Source of the DNA: Megachile rotundata
Lineage: Eukaryota; Arthropoda; Insecta; Hymenoptera; Megachilidae
DNA length: 64,000 nt
Assembly: GCF_050947335.1 (NCBI RefSeq)
Contig: NW_027473858.1
Coordinates: 62,001-126,000, forward strand
Direction of reading: 5' to 3'
The notes below the pieces were generated by a model that was not told the origin of the DNA, ran no database searches, and saw nothing but the letters and a program-made list of their open reading frames with translations. Both the position numbers and the translations under genes were made by a program. Within the stretch, counting starts at the first letter, position 1, and the number at the start of each line of letters is the position of its first letter. This document shows positions 29,305 through 44,493 of this stretch, in pieces.

Positions 29305-31296
29305 ATAGGACGACAATTACTATACTCATTACTCTTATTATTATCAATCTAACTCATATTATTAGCCATATTATGCGTATATGATCGATAGGACGACAAT
29401 TACTATACTCATTACTCTTATCATTATCAATCTAAATCATATTATTAGCCATATTATGCTTATATGGTCGATATAACGACAATTACTATACTTATTACAC
29501 TCACTGTTATCACACTAACTCATATTATTGGCCATATTATGGTTATATGACCGATAGAACGACAATTACTATGCTTATTACTCTTATTATTATCAATCTA
29601 ACTCATATTATTAGCCATATTATGCTTATATGATCGATAGAACGACAATTACTATACTTATTACTCTCATTATTATCAACCTAACTCATATTATTAGCCA
29701 TATTATGCTTATATGATCGATAGGACGACAATTACTATACTCATTACTCTTATTATTATCAATCTAACTCATATTATTAGCCATATTATGCTTATATGAT
29801 CGATATAACGACAATTACTATACTTATTGCTCTCATTATTATCAATCTAACTCATATTATTAGCCATATTATGGTTATATGACCGATAGCACGACAATTA
29901 CTATGCTCATTACTCTTATTATTATCAATCTAACTCATATTATTAGCCATATTATGCTTATATGATCGATAGAACGACAATTACTATACTTATTACTCTC
30001 ATTATTATCAACCTAATTCATATTATTAGCCATATTATGCTTATATGATCGATAGGACGACAATTACTATACTCATTACTCTTATTATTATCAATCTAAC
30101 TCATATTATTAGCCATATTATGCTTATATGATCGATATAACGACAATTACTATACTTATTACACTCACTGTTATCAAACTAACTCATATTATTAGCCATA
30201 TTATGGTTATATGACCGATAGAACGACAAACACTATACTTATTACACCCACTATTATCAATCTAACTCATATTATTAGCCATATTATGGTTATATGACCG
30301 ATAGGACGACAATTACTATACTTATTACTCTTATTATTATCAATCTAACTCATATTATTAGCCATATTATGCTTATATGATCGATAGGACGACAGTTACT
30401 ATACTCATTACTCTTATTATTATCAATCTAGCTCATATTATTAGCCATATTATGCTTATATGATCGATATAACGACAATTACTATACTTATTACACTCAC
30501 TGTTATCAATCTAACTCATATTATTAGCCATATTATGCTTATATGATCGATAGGACGACAATTACTATACTCATTACTCTTATTATTATCAATCTAACTC
30601 ATATTATTAGCCATATTATGCTTATATGATCAATAGGACGACAATTACTACACTCATTACTCTTATTATTATCAATCTAACTCATATTATTAGCCATATT
30701 ATGCTTATATGATCGATAGGACGACAATTACTATACTCATTACTCTTATCATTATCAATCTAAATCATATTATTAGCCATATTATGCTTATATGATCGAT
30801 ATAACGACAATTACTATACTTATTACACTCATTATTATCAATCTAACTCATATTATTAGCCATATTATGCTTATATGATCGATAGGACGACAATTACTAT
30901 TCTCATTACTCTTATTATTATCAAACTAACTCATATTATTAGCCATATTATGCTTATATGATCGATAGGACGACAATTACTACACTCATTACTCTTATTA
31001 TTATCAATCTAACTCATATTATTAGCCATATTATGCTTATATGATCGATAGAACGACAATTACTATACTTATTACTCTCATTATTATCAACCTAATTCAT
31101 ATTATTAGCCATATTATGCTTATATGATCGATAGGACGACAATTACTATACTCATTACTCTTATTATTATCAATCTAACTCATATTATTAGCCATATTAT
31201 GCTTATATGATCGATATAACGACAATTACTATACTTATTACACTCACTGTTATCAAACTAACTCATATTATTAGCCATATTATGGTTATATGACCG
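29305..31296. repeat. 25-unit higher-order repeat, copy 2 (24 units matched)
   Basis: This is the second copy of 27229-29221. Private changes are atatggtcg near 29466, cacccac near 30246 and attctcatt near 30900. From 31048 the order (cctaattc unit, A, B, then gacaaacac) also resembles the earlier part of the same block, so a partial third run continues to about 31.7 kb. Confidence 0.9.
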
Positions 31297-32790
31297 ATAG
31301 AACGACAAACACTATACTTATTACACTCACTATTATCAATCTAACTCATATTATTAGCCATATTATGGTTATATGACCGATAGGACGACAATTACTATAC
31401 TTATTACTCTTATTATTATCAATCTAACTCATATTATTAGCCATATTATGCTTATATGATCGATAGGACGACAGTTACTATACTCATTACTCTTATTATT
31501 ATCAATCCAGCTCATATTATTAGCCATATTATGCTTATATGATCGATATAACGACAATTACTATACTTATTACACTCACTGTTATCAATATAACTCATAT
31601 TATTAGCCATATTATGCTTATATGATCGATAGGACGACAATTACTATACTCATTACTCTTATTATTATCAATCTAACTCATATTATTAGCCATATTATGC
31701 TTATATGATCGATAGGACGACAATTACTATACTCAATACTCGTATTATTATCAATCTAACTCATATTATTAGCCATATTATGGTTATATGACCGATAGAA
31801 CGACAATTACTATACTTATTACTCTTATTATTATCAATCTAACTCATATTATTAGCCATATTATGCTTACATGATCGATAGGACGACAATAACTATACTC
31901 ATTACTCTTATTATTATCAGTCTAACTCATATTATTAGCCATATTATGCTTATATGATCGATAGGACGACAATTACTATACTCATTACTCTTATTATTAT
32001 CAATCTAACTCATATTATTAGCCATATTATGCTTATATGATCGATAGGACGACAATTACTATACTCATTACTCTTATTATTATCAATCTAACTCATATTA
32101 TTAGCCATATTATACTTATATGATCAATAGGACGACAATTACTACACTCATTACTCTTATTATTATCAATCTAACTCATATTATTAGCCATATTATGCTT
32201 ATATGATCGATAGGACGACAATTACTATACTCATTACTCTTATCATTATCAATCTAAATCATATTATTAGCCATATTATGCTTATATGATCGATATAACG
32301 ACAATTACTATACTTATTACACTCATTATTATCAATCTAACTCATATTATTAGCCATATTATGCTTATATGATCGATAGGACGACAATTACTATACTCAT
32401 TACTCTTATTATTATCAAACTAACTCATATTATTAGCCATATTATGCTTATATGATCGATAGGACGACAATTACTATACTCATTACTCTTATTATTATCA
32501 ATCTAACTCATATTATTAGCCATATTATGCTTATATGATCGATAGGACGACAATTACTATACTCATTACTCTTATTATTATCAATCTAACTCATATTATT
32601 AGGCATATTATGCTTATATGATCGATATAACGACAATTACTATACTTATTACACTCACTGTTATCAATCCAACTCATATTACGAGCCATATTATGGTTAT
32701 ATGACCGATAGAACGACAATTACTATACTTATTACTCTTATTATTATCAATCTAACTCATATTATTAGCCATATTATGGTTATATGACCG
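31297..32790. repeat. 18 units containing the first copy of a 17-unit repeat
   Basis: The unit at 31297 (gacaaacac) is followed by a run from 31380: ggacg with cttatt, gacagtt, atataacg, ggacg, the caatactcg unit at 31712, gaacg and the gacaataac unit at 31878. The same run recurs 1411 bp (17 units) later at 32791, and again from 35281. Private changes: atccagctc near 31506 and caatataac near 31587. Confidence 0.86.
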
Positions 32791-33454
32791 ATAGGACGAC
32801 AATTACTATACTTATTACTCTTATTATTATCAATCTAACTCATATTATTAGCCATATTATGCTTATATGATCGATAGGACGACAGTTACTATACTCATTA
32901 CTCTTATTATTATCAATCTAGCTCATATTATTAGCCATATTATGCTTATATGATCGATATAACGACAATTACTATACTTATTACACTCACTGTTATCAAT
33001 CTAACTCATATTATTAGCCATATTATGCTTATATGATCGATAGGACGACAATTACTATACTCATTACTCTTATTATTATCAATCTATCTCATATTATTAG
33101 CCATATTATGCTTATATGATCGATAGGACGACAATTACTATACTCAATACTCGTATTATTATCAATCTAACTCATATTATTAGCCATATTATGGTTATAT
33201 GACCGATAGAACGACAATTACTATACTTATTACTCTTATTATTATCAATCTAACTCATATTATTAGCCATATTATGCTTACATGATCGATAGGACGACAA
33301 TAACTATACTCATTGCTCTTATTATTATCAGTCTAACACATATTATTAGCCATATTATGCTTATATGATCGATAGGACGACAATTACTATACTCATTACT
33401 CTTATTATTATCAATCTAACTCATATTATTAGCCATATTATGCTTATATGATCG
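32791..33454. repeat. 17-unit-spaced repeat, copy 2 (8 units)
   Basis: Eight units match 31380-32043 in order, including gacagtt with tagctc, the caatactcg unit at 33123, and the gacaataac unit following a gcttacatg ending. Private changes are atctatctc near 33087, cattgctct near 33312 and ctaacacat near 33335. A third occurrence starts at 35281, with ctcatttctc as its private change. Confidence 0.85.
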
Positions 33455-36110
33455 ATAGGACGACAATTACTATACTCATTACTCTTATTATTATCAATCT
33501 AGCTCATATTATTAGCCATATTATGCTTATATGATCGATATAACGACAATTACTATACTTATTACACTCACTGTTATCAATCTAACTCATATTATTAGCC
33601 ATATTATGCTTATATGATCAATAGGACGACAATTACTACACTCATTACTCTTATTATTATCAATCTAACTCATATTATTAGCCATATTATGCTTATATGA
33701 TCGATAGGACGACAATTACTATACTCATTACTCTTATCATTATCAATCTAAATCATATTATTAGCCATATTATGCTTATATGATCGGTATAACGACAGTT
33801 ACTATACTTATTACACTCATTATTATCAATCTAACTCATATTATTAGCCATATTATGGTTATATGACCGATAGCACGACAATTACTATGCTTATTACTCT
33901 TATTATTATCAATCTAACTCATATTATTAGCCATATTATGCTTATATGATCGATAGAACGACAATTACTATACTTATTACTCTCATTATTATCAATCTAA
34001 CTCATATTATTAGCCATATTATGCTTATATGATCGATAGGACGACAATTACTATACTCATTACTCTTATTATTATCAATCTAACTCATATTATTAGCCAT
34101 ATTATGCTTATATGATCGATATAACGACAATTACTATACTTATTACACTCACTGTTATCAAACTAACTCATATTATTAGCCATATTATGGTTATATGACC
34201 GATAGAACGACAATTACTATACTTATTACACTCACTATTATCAATCTAACTCATATTATTAGCCATATTATGGTTATATGACCGATAGGACGACAATTAC
34301 TATACTCATTACTCTTATTATTATCAATCTAACTCATATTATTAGCCATATTATGCGTATATGATCGATAGGACGACAATTACTATACTCATTACTCTTA
34401 TTATTATCAATCTAACTCATATTATTAGCCATATTATGCTTATATGATCGATATGACGACAATTACTATACTCAATACTCGTATTATTATCAATCTAACT
34501 CATATTATTAGCCATATTATGCTTACATGATCGATAGGACGACAATTACTATACTCATTACTCTTATCATTATCAATCTAAATCATATTATTAGCCATAT
34601 TATGCTTATATGATCGATATAACGACAATTACTATACTTATTACACTCACTGTTATCAAACTAACTCATATTATTGGCCATATTATGCTTATATGATCGA
34701 TAGGACGACAATTACTATACTCATTACTCTTATTATTATCAATCTAACTCATATTATTAGCCATATTATGCTTATATGATCGATATAACGACAATTACTA
34801 TACTTATTACTCTCATTATTATCAATCTAACTCATATTATTAGCCATATTATGGTTATATGACCGATAGCACGACAATTACTATGCTCATTACTCTTATT
34901 ATTATCAATCTAACTCATATTATTAGCCATATTATGCTTATATGATCGATAGAACGACAATTACTATACTTATTACTCTCATTATTATCAACCTAATTCA
35001 TATTATTAGCCATATTATGCTTATATGATCGATAGGACGACAATTACTATACTCATTACTCTTATTATTATCAATCTAACTCATATTATTAGCCATATTA
35101 TGCTTATATGATCGATATAACGACAATTACTATACTTATTACACTCACTGTTATCAAACTAACTCATATTATTAGCCATATTATGGTTATATGACCGATA
35201 GAACGACAATTACTATACTTATTACACTCACTATTATCAATCTAACTCATATTATTAGCCATATTATGGTTATATGACCGATAGGACGACAATTACTATA
35301 CTTATTACTCTTATTATTATCAATCTAACTCATATTATTAGCCATATTATGCTTATATGATCGATAGGACGACAGTTACTATACTCATTTCTCTTATTAT
35401 TATCAATCTAGCTCATATTATTAGCCATATTATGCTTATATGATCGATATAACGACAATTACTATACTTATTACACTCACTGTTATCAATCTAACTCATA
35501 TTATTAGCCATATTATGCTTATATGATCGATAGGACGACAATTACTATACTCATTACTCTTATTATTATCAATCTAACTCATATTATTAGCCATATTATG
35601 CTTATATGATCGATAGGACGACAATTACTATACTCAATACTCGTATTATTATCAATCTAACTCATATTATTAGCCATATTATGGTTATATGACCGATAGA
35701 ACGACAATTACTATACTTATTACTCTTATTATTATCAATCTAACTCATATTATTAGCCATATTATGCTTACATGATCGATAGGACGACAATAACTATACT
35801 CATTACTCTTATTATTATCAGTCTAACTCATATTATTAGCCATATTATGCTTATATGATCGATAGGACGACAATTACTATACTCATTACTCTTATTATTA
35901 TCAATCTAACTCATATTATTAGCCATATTATGCTTATATGATCGATAGGACGACAATTACTATACTCATTACTCTTATTATTATCAATCTAACTCATATT
36001 ATTAGCCATATTATGCTTATATGATCAATAGGACGACAATTACTACACTCATTACTCTTATTATTATCAATCTAACTCATATTATTAGCCATATTATGCT
36101 TATATGATCG
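33455..36110. repeat. 32 satellite units, mixed known modules
   Basis: This block contains the F-A-B-C-A(gcgt)-A-atatgacg-D run starting at 33953 (repeated 26 units later at 36111), a ctatgctc and cctaattc module near 34870, and the third copy of the 31380 run from 35281. A private change is gatcggtataacgacagtt near 33782. No non-satellite sequence is present. Confidence 0.85.
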
Positions 36111-36940
36111 ATAGAACGACAATTACTATACTTATTACTCTCATTATTATCAATCTAACTCATATTATTAGCCATATTATGCTTATATGATCGATAGGAC
36201 GACAATTACTATACTCATTACTCTTATTATTATCAATCTAACTCATATTATTAGCCATATTATGCTTATATGATCGATATAACGACAATTACTATACTTA
36301 TTACACTCACTGTTATCAAACTAACTCATATTATTAGCCATACTATGGTTATATGACCGATAGAACGACAATTACTATACTTATTACACTCACTATTATC
36401 AATCTAACTCATATTATTAGCCATATTATGGTTATATAACCGATAGGACGACAATTACTATACTCATTACTCTTATTATTATCAATCTAACTCATATTAT
36501 TAGCCATATTATGCGTATATGATCGATAGGACGACAATTACTATACTCATTACTCTTATTATTATCAATCTAACTCATATTATTAGCCATATTATGCTTA
36601 TATGATCGATATGACGACAATTACTATACTCAATACTCGTATTATTATCAATCTAACTCATATTATTAGCCATATTATGCTTACATGATCGATAGGACGA
36701 CAATTACTATACTCATTACTCTTATCATTATCAATCTAAATCATATTATTAGCCATATTATGCTTATATGATCGATATAACGACAATTACTATACTTATT
36801 ACACTCATTATTATCAATCTAACTCATATTATTAGCCATATTATGGTTATATGACCGATAGCACGACAATTACTATGCTTATTACTCTTATTATTATCAA
36901 TCTAACTCATATTATTAGCCATATTATGCTTATATGATCG
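36111..36940. repeat. 10-unit tandem repeat, copy 1 (830 bp)
   Basis: Ten units repeat at a shift of 830 bp. Shared rare markers are ccatactatgg (near 36346 and 37176) and ggttatataaccg (near 36431 and 37261). The first eight units also match 33953-34616 at a shift of 2158 bp (26 units), though without those two rare markers, which therefore arose before the 10-unit duplication but after the older one. Confidence 0.9.
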
Positions 36941-37604
36941 ATAGAACGACAATTACTATACTTATTACTCTCATTATTATCAATCTAACTCATATTATTA
37001 GCCATATTATGCTTATATGATCGATAGGACGACAATTACTATACTCATTACTCTTATTATTATCAATCTAACTCATATTATTAGCCATATTATGCTTATA
37101 TGATCGATATAACGACAATTACTATACTTATTACACTCACTGTTATCAAACTAACACATATTATTAGCCATACTATGGTTATATGACCGATAGAACGACA
37201 ATTACTATACTTATTACACTCACTATTATCAATCTAACTCATGTTATTAGCCATATTATGGTTATATAACCGATAGGACGACAATTACTATACTCATTAC
37301 TCTTATTATTATCAATCTAACTCATATTATTAGCCATATTATGCGTATATGATCGATAGGACGACAATTACTATACTCATTACTCTTATTATTATCAATC
37401 TAACTCATATTATTAGCCATATTATGCTTATATGATCGATATGACGACAATTACTATACTCAATACTCGTATTATTATCAATCTAACTCATATTATTAGC
37501 CATATTATGCTTACATGATCGATAGGACGACAATTACTATACTCATTACTCTTATCATTATCAATCTAAATCATATTATTAGCCATATTATGCTTATATG
37601 ATCG
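36941..37604. repeat. 10-unit tandem repeat, copy 2 (8 units matched)
   Basis: This is the second copy of 36111-36774. Private changes are ctaacacat near 37152 and catgttatt near 37242. The match ends at 37605, where a B unit with ttggcc replaces the G unit found at 36775. Confidence 0.9.
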
Positions 37605-40260
37605 ATATAACGACAATTACTATACTTATTACACTCACTGTTATCAAACTAACTCATATTATTGGCCATATTATGGTTATATGACCGATAGAACGACAAT
37701 TACTATACTTATTACACTCACTATTATCAATCTAACTCATATTATTAGCCATATTATGGTTATATGACCGATAGAACGACAATTACTATACTTATTACTC
37801 TTATTATTATCAATCTAACTCATATTATTAGCCATATTATGCTTATATGATCGATAGGACGACAATTACTATACTCATTACTCTTATCATTATCAATCTA
37901 AATCATATTCTTAGCCATATTATGCTTATATGATCGATATAACGACAATTACTATACTTATTACACTCATTATTATCAATCTAACTCATATTATTAGCCA
38001 TATTATGGTTATATGACCGATAGCACGACAATTACTATGCTTATTACTCTTATTATTATCAATCTAACTCATATTATTAGCCATATTATGCTTATATGAT
38101 CGATAGAACGACAATTACTATACTTATTACTCTCATTATTATCAATCTAACTCATATTATTAGCCATATTTTGCTTATATGATCGATAGGACGACATTTA
38201 CTATACTCATTACTCTTATTATTATCAATCTAACTCATATTATTAGCCATATTATGCTTATATGATCGATATAACGACAATTACTATACTTATTACACTC
38301 ACTGTTATCAAACTAACTCATATTATTAGCCATATTATGGTTATATGACCGATAGAACGACAATTACTATACTTATTACACTCACTGTTATCAATCTAAC
38401 TCATATTATTAGCCATATTATGTTTATATGACCGATAGGACGACAATTACTATACTCATTACTCTTATTATTATCAATCTAACTCATATTATTAGCCATA
38501 TTATGCGTATATGATCGATAGGACGACAATTACTATACTCATTACTCTTATCATTATCAATCTAAATCATATTATTAGCCATATTATGCTTATATGATCG
38601 ATACAACGACAATTACTATACTTATTACACTCACTGTTATCAAACTAACTCATATTATTGGCCATATTATGGTTATATGACCGATAGAACGACAATTACT
38701 ATGCTTATTACTCTTATTATTATCAATCTAACTCATATTATTAGCCATATTATGCTTATATGATCGATAGAACGACAATTACTATACTTATTACTCTCAT
38801 TATTATCAACCTAACTCATATTATTAGCCATATTATGCTTATATGATCGATAGGACGACAATTACTATACTCATTACTCTTATTATTATCAATCTAACTC
38901 ATATTATTAGCCATATTATGGTTATATGACCGATAGAACGACAATTACTATACTTATTACACTCACTATTATCAATCTAACTCCTATTATTAGCCATATT
39001 ATGGTTATATGACCGATAGGACGACAATTACTATACTCATTACTCTTGTTATTATCAATCTAACTCATATTATTAGCCATATTATGCGTATATGATCGAT
39101 CGGACGACAATTACTATACTCATTACTCTTATCATTATCAATCTAAATCATATTATTAGCCATATTATGCTTATATGATCGATATAACGACAATTACTAT
39201 ACTTATTACACTCACTGTTATCAAACTAACTCATATTATTGGCCATATTATGGTTATATGACCGATAGAACGACAATTACTATACTTATTACACTCACTG
39301 TTATCAAACTAACTCATATTATTAGCCATATTATGGTTATATGACCGATAGAACGACAATTACTATACTTATTACACTCACTATTATCAATCTAACTCAT
39401 ATTATTAGCCATATTATGGTTATATGACCGATAGAACGACAATTACTATACTTATTACTCTTATTATTATCAATCTAACTCATATTATTAGCCATATTAT
39501 GCTTATATGATCGATAGGACGACAATTACTATACCCATTACTCTTATTATTATCAATCTAACTCATATTATTAGCCATATTATGCTTATATGATCGATAT
39601 AACGACAATTACTATACTTATTACTCTCATTATTATCAATCTAACTCATATTATTAGCCATATTATGGTTATATGACCGATAGCACGACAATTACTATGC
39701 TCATTACTCTTATTATTATCAATCTAACTCATATTATTAGCCATATTATGCTTATATGATCGATAGAACGACAATTACTATACTTATTACTCTCATTATT
39801 ATCAACCTAATTCATATTATTAGCCATATTATGCTTATATGATCGATAGGACGACAATTACTATACTCATTACTCTTATTATTATCAATCTAACTCATAT
39901 TATTAGCCATATTATGCTTATATGATCGATATAACGACAATTACTATACTTATTACACTCACTGTTATCAAACTAACTCATATTATTAGCCATATTATGG
40001 TTATATGACCGATAGAACGACAATTACTATACTTATTACACTCACTATTATCAACCTAACTCATATTATTAGCCATATTATGGTTATATGATCAATAGGA
40101 CGACAATTACTACACTCATTACTCTTATTATTATCAATCTAACTCATATTATTAGCCATATTATGCTTATATGATCGATATAACGACAATTACTATACTT
40201 ATTACACTCACTATTATCAATCTAACTCATATTATTAGCCATATTATGGTTATATGACCG
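37605..40260. repeat. 32 satellite units with D-G-E-F order and one ctatgctc module
   Basis: The order D (37854), G (37937), E (38020), F (38103), A, B, C, A(gcgt) and D is present, then a region resembling 20.3-21.1 kb that includes atcggacg near 39099, and a ctatgctc plus cctaattc module near 39.7 kb. Private changes include catattcttag near 37907, ccatattttgc near 38165, tgtttatatgaccg near 38422 and actcctatt near 38980. The unit ending just before 40095 pairs ggtt with gatca. Confidence 0.85.
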
Positions 40261-42169
40261 ATAGCACGACAATTACTATGCTTATTACTCTTATTATTAT
40301 CAATCTAACTCATATTATTAGCCATATTATGCTTATATGATCGATATAACGACAATTACTATACTTATTACACTCACTGTTATCAAACTAACTCATATTA
40401 TTAGCCATATTATGGTTATATGACCGATAGAACGACAATTACTATACTTATTACACTCACTATTATCAATCTAACTCATATTATTAGCCATATTATGGTT
40501 ATATGACCGATAGGACGACAATTACTATACTTATTACTCTTATTATTATCAATCTAACTCATATCATTAGCCATATTATGCTTATATGATCGATAGGACG
40601 ACAGTTACTATACTCATTACTCTTATTATTATCAATCTAGCTCATATTATTAGCCATATTATGCTTATATGATCGATATAACGACAATTACTATACTTAT
40701 TACACTCACTGTTATCAATCTAACTCATATTATTAGCCATATTATGCTTATATGATCGATAGGACGACAATTACTATACTCATTACTCTTATTATTATCA
40801 ATCTAACTCATATTATTAGCCATATTATGCTTATATGATCGATAGGACGACAATTACTATACTCAATACTCGTATTATTATCAATCTAACTCATATTATT
40901 AGCCATATTATGGTTATATGACCGATAGAACGACAATTACTATACTTATTACTCTTATTATTATCAATCTAACTCATATTATTAGCCATATTATGCTTAC
41001 ATGATCGATAGGACGACAATAACTATACTTATTACACTCACTGTTATCAAACTAACTCATATTATTAGCCATATTATGGTTATATGACCGATAGAACGAC
41101 AATTACTATACTTATTACACTCACTATTATCAATCTAACTCATATTATTAGCCATATTATGGTTATATGACCGATAGGACGACAATTACTATACTCATTA
41201 CTCTTATTATTATCAATCTAACTCATATTATTAGCCATATTATGCGTATATGATCGATAGGACGACAATTACTATACTCATTACTCTGATTATTATCAAT
41301 CTAACTCATATTATTAGGCATATTATGCTTATATGATCGATATGACGACAATTACTATACTCAATACTCGTATTATTATCAATCTAACTCATATTATTAG
41401 CCATATTATGCTTACATGATCGATAGGACGACAATTACTATACTCATTACTCTTATCATTATCAATCTAAATCATATTATTAGCCATATTAAGCTTATAT
41501 GATCGATATAACGACAATTACTATACTTATTACACTCACTGTTATCAAACTAACTCATATTATTGGCCATATTATGGTTATATGACCGATAGAACGACAA
41601 TTACTATACTTATTACACTCACTATTATCAATCTAACTCATATTATTAGCCATATTATGGTTATATGACCGATAGAACGACAATTACTATACTTATTACT
41701 CTTATTATTATCAATCTAACTCATATTATTAGCCATATTATGCTTATATGATCGATAGGACGACAGTTACTATACTCATTACTCTTATTATTATCAATCT
41801 AGCTCATATTATTAGCCATATTATGCTTATATGATCGATATAACGACAATTACTATACTTATTACACTCACTGTTATCAATCTAACTCATATTATTAGCC
41901 ATATTATGCTTATATGATCGATAGGACGGCAATTACTATACTCATTACACTCACTATTATCAATCTAACTCATATTATTAGCAATATTATGGTTATATGA
42001 CCGATAGGACGACAATTACTATACTCATTACTCTTATTATTATCAATCTAACTCATATTATTAGCCATATTATGCTTATATGATCGATAGGACGACAATT
42101 ACTATACTCATTACACTCACTATTATCAATCTAACTCATATTATTAGCCATATTATGGTTATATGACCG
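40261..42169. repeat. 23-unit higher-order repeat, copy 1 (1909 bp)
   Basis: This copy begins with an E unit (gcacg, ctatgctt). Markers shared with the following copies at 1909-bp steps are catatcattag (40565, 42474 and 44798 after an inner duplication), caatactcg, gacaataac with cttatt, actctgatt (41288), taggcat and atatgacg. Its last three units (41921 with ggacggc and cattacactc, 42004, 42087) recur in copy 2 but not at the end of copy 3. A private change is ttaagctta near 41489. Confidence 0.93.
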
Positions 42170-42252
42170 ATAGCACGACAATTACTATGCTTATTACTCT
42201 TATTATTATCAATCTAACTCATATTATTAGCCATATTATGCTTATATGATCG

Positions 42253-42667
42253 ATATAACGACAATTACTATACTTATTACACTCACTGTTATCAAACTAA
42301 CTCATATTATTAGCCATATTATGGTTATATGACCGATAGAACGACAATTACTATACTTATTACACTCACTATTATCAATCTAACTCATATTATTAGCCAT
42401 ATTATGGTTATATGACCGATAGGACGACAATTACTATACTTATTACTCTTATTATTATCAATCTAACTCATATCATTAGCCATATTATGCTTATATGATC
42501 GATAGGACGACAGTTACTATACTCATTACTCTTATTATTATCAATCTAGCTCATATTATTAGCCATATTATGCTTATATGATCGATATAACGACAATTAC
42601 TATACTTATTACACTCACTGTTATCAATCTAACTCATATTATTAGCCATATTATGCTTATATGATCG
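42253..42667. repeat. 5-unit inner duplication, copy 1 (415 bp)
   Basis: Five units (B at 42253, C at 42336, ggacg with catatcattag at 42419, gacagtt with tagctc at 42502, atataacg with tgttatcaatc at 42585) are repeated directly at 42668-43082. The marker base of catatcattag lies at 42474 and 42889, exactly 415 bp apart. Copies 1 and 3 of the 23-unit block have this run once. Confidence 0.92.
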
Positions 42668-43082
42668 ATATAACGACAATTACTATACTTATTACACTCA
42701 CTGTTATCAAACTAACTCATATTATTAGCCATATTATGGTTATATGACCGATAGAACGACAATTACTATACTTATTACACTCACTATTATCAATCTAACT
42801 CATATTATTAGCCATATTATGGTTATATGACCGATAGGACGACAATTACTATACTTATTACTCTTATTATTATCAATCTAACTCATATCATTAGCCATAT
42901 TATGCTTATATGATCGATAGGACGACAGTTACTATACTCATTACTCTTATTATTATCAATCTAGCTCATATTATTAGCCATATTATGCTTATATGATCGA
43001 TATAACGACAATTACTATACTTATTACACTCACTGTTATCAATCTAACTCATATTATTAGCCATATTATGCTTATATGATCG
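42668..43082. repeat. 5-unit inner duplication, copy 2 (415 bp)
   Basis: This is the direct repeat of 42253-42667 with no difference noticed. It accounts fully for the extra length of the second 23-unit copy. Confidence 0.92.
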
Positions 43083-44493
43083 ATAGGACGACAATTACTA
43101 TACTCATTACTCTTATTATTATCAATCTAACTCATATTATTAGCCATATTATGCTTATATGATCGATAGGACGACAATTACTATACTCAATACTCGTATT
43201 ATTATCAATCTAACTCATATTATTAGCCATGTTATGGTTATATGACCGATAGAACGACAATTACTATACTTATTACTCTTATTATTATCAATCTAACTCA
43301 TATTATTAGCCATATTATGCTTACATGATCGATAGGACGACAATAACTATACTTATTACACTCACTGTTATCAAACTAACTCATATTATTAGCCATATTA
43401 TGGTTATATGACCGATAGAACGACAATTACTATACTTATTACACTCACTATTATCAATCTAACTCATATTATTAGCCATATTATGGTTATATGACCGATA
43501 GGACGACAATTACTATACTCATTACTCTTATTATTATCAATCTAACTCATATTATTAGCCATATTATGCGTATATGATCGATAGGACGAAAATTACTATA
43601 CTCATTACTCTGATTATTATCAATCTAACTCATATTATTAGGCATATTATGCTTATATGATCGATATGACGACAATTACTATACTCAATACTCGTATTAT
43701 TATCAATCTAACTCATATTATTAGCCATATTATGCTTACATGATCGATAGGACGACAATTACTATACTCATTACTCTTATCATTATCAATCTAAATCATA
43801 TTATTAGCCATATTATGCTTATATGATCGATATAACGACAATTACTATACTTATTACACTCACTGTTATCAAACTAACTCATATTATTGGCCATATTATG
43901 GTTATATGACCGATAGAACGACAATTACTATACTTATTACACTCACTATTATCAATCTAACTCATATTATTAGCCATATTATGGTTATATGACCGATAGA
44001 ACGACAATTACTATACTTATTACTCTTATTATTATCAATCTAACTCATATTATTAGCCATATTATGCTTATATGATCGATAGGACGACAGTTACTATACT
44101 CATTACTCTTATTATTATCAATCTAGCTCATATTATTAGCCATATTATGCTTATATGATCGATATAACGACAATTACTATACTTATTACACTCACTGTTA
44201 TCAATCTAACTCATATTATTAGCCATATTATGCTTATATGATCGATAGGACGGCAATTACTATACTCATTACACTCACTATTATCAATCTAACTCATATT
44301 ATTAGCAATATTATGGTTATATGACCGATAGGACGACAATTACTATACTCATTACTCTTATTATTATCAATCTAACTCATATTATTAGCCATATTATGCT
44401 TATATGATCGATAGGACGACAATTACTATACTCATTACACTCACTATTATCAATCTAACTCATATTATTAGCCATATTATGGTTATATGACCG

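Larger units (their letters stand above)
42170..44493. repeat. 23-unit higher-order repeat, copy 2, expanded to 28 units
   Basis: This is the second copy of the 23-unit block, 2324 bp long because five units are duplicated inside it. It shares ccatgttatgg (43231 and 45140) and gacgaaaatt (near 43590 and 45497) with copy 3 only. Copies 2 and 3 are therefore closer to each other than to copy 1. Confidence 0.93.
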
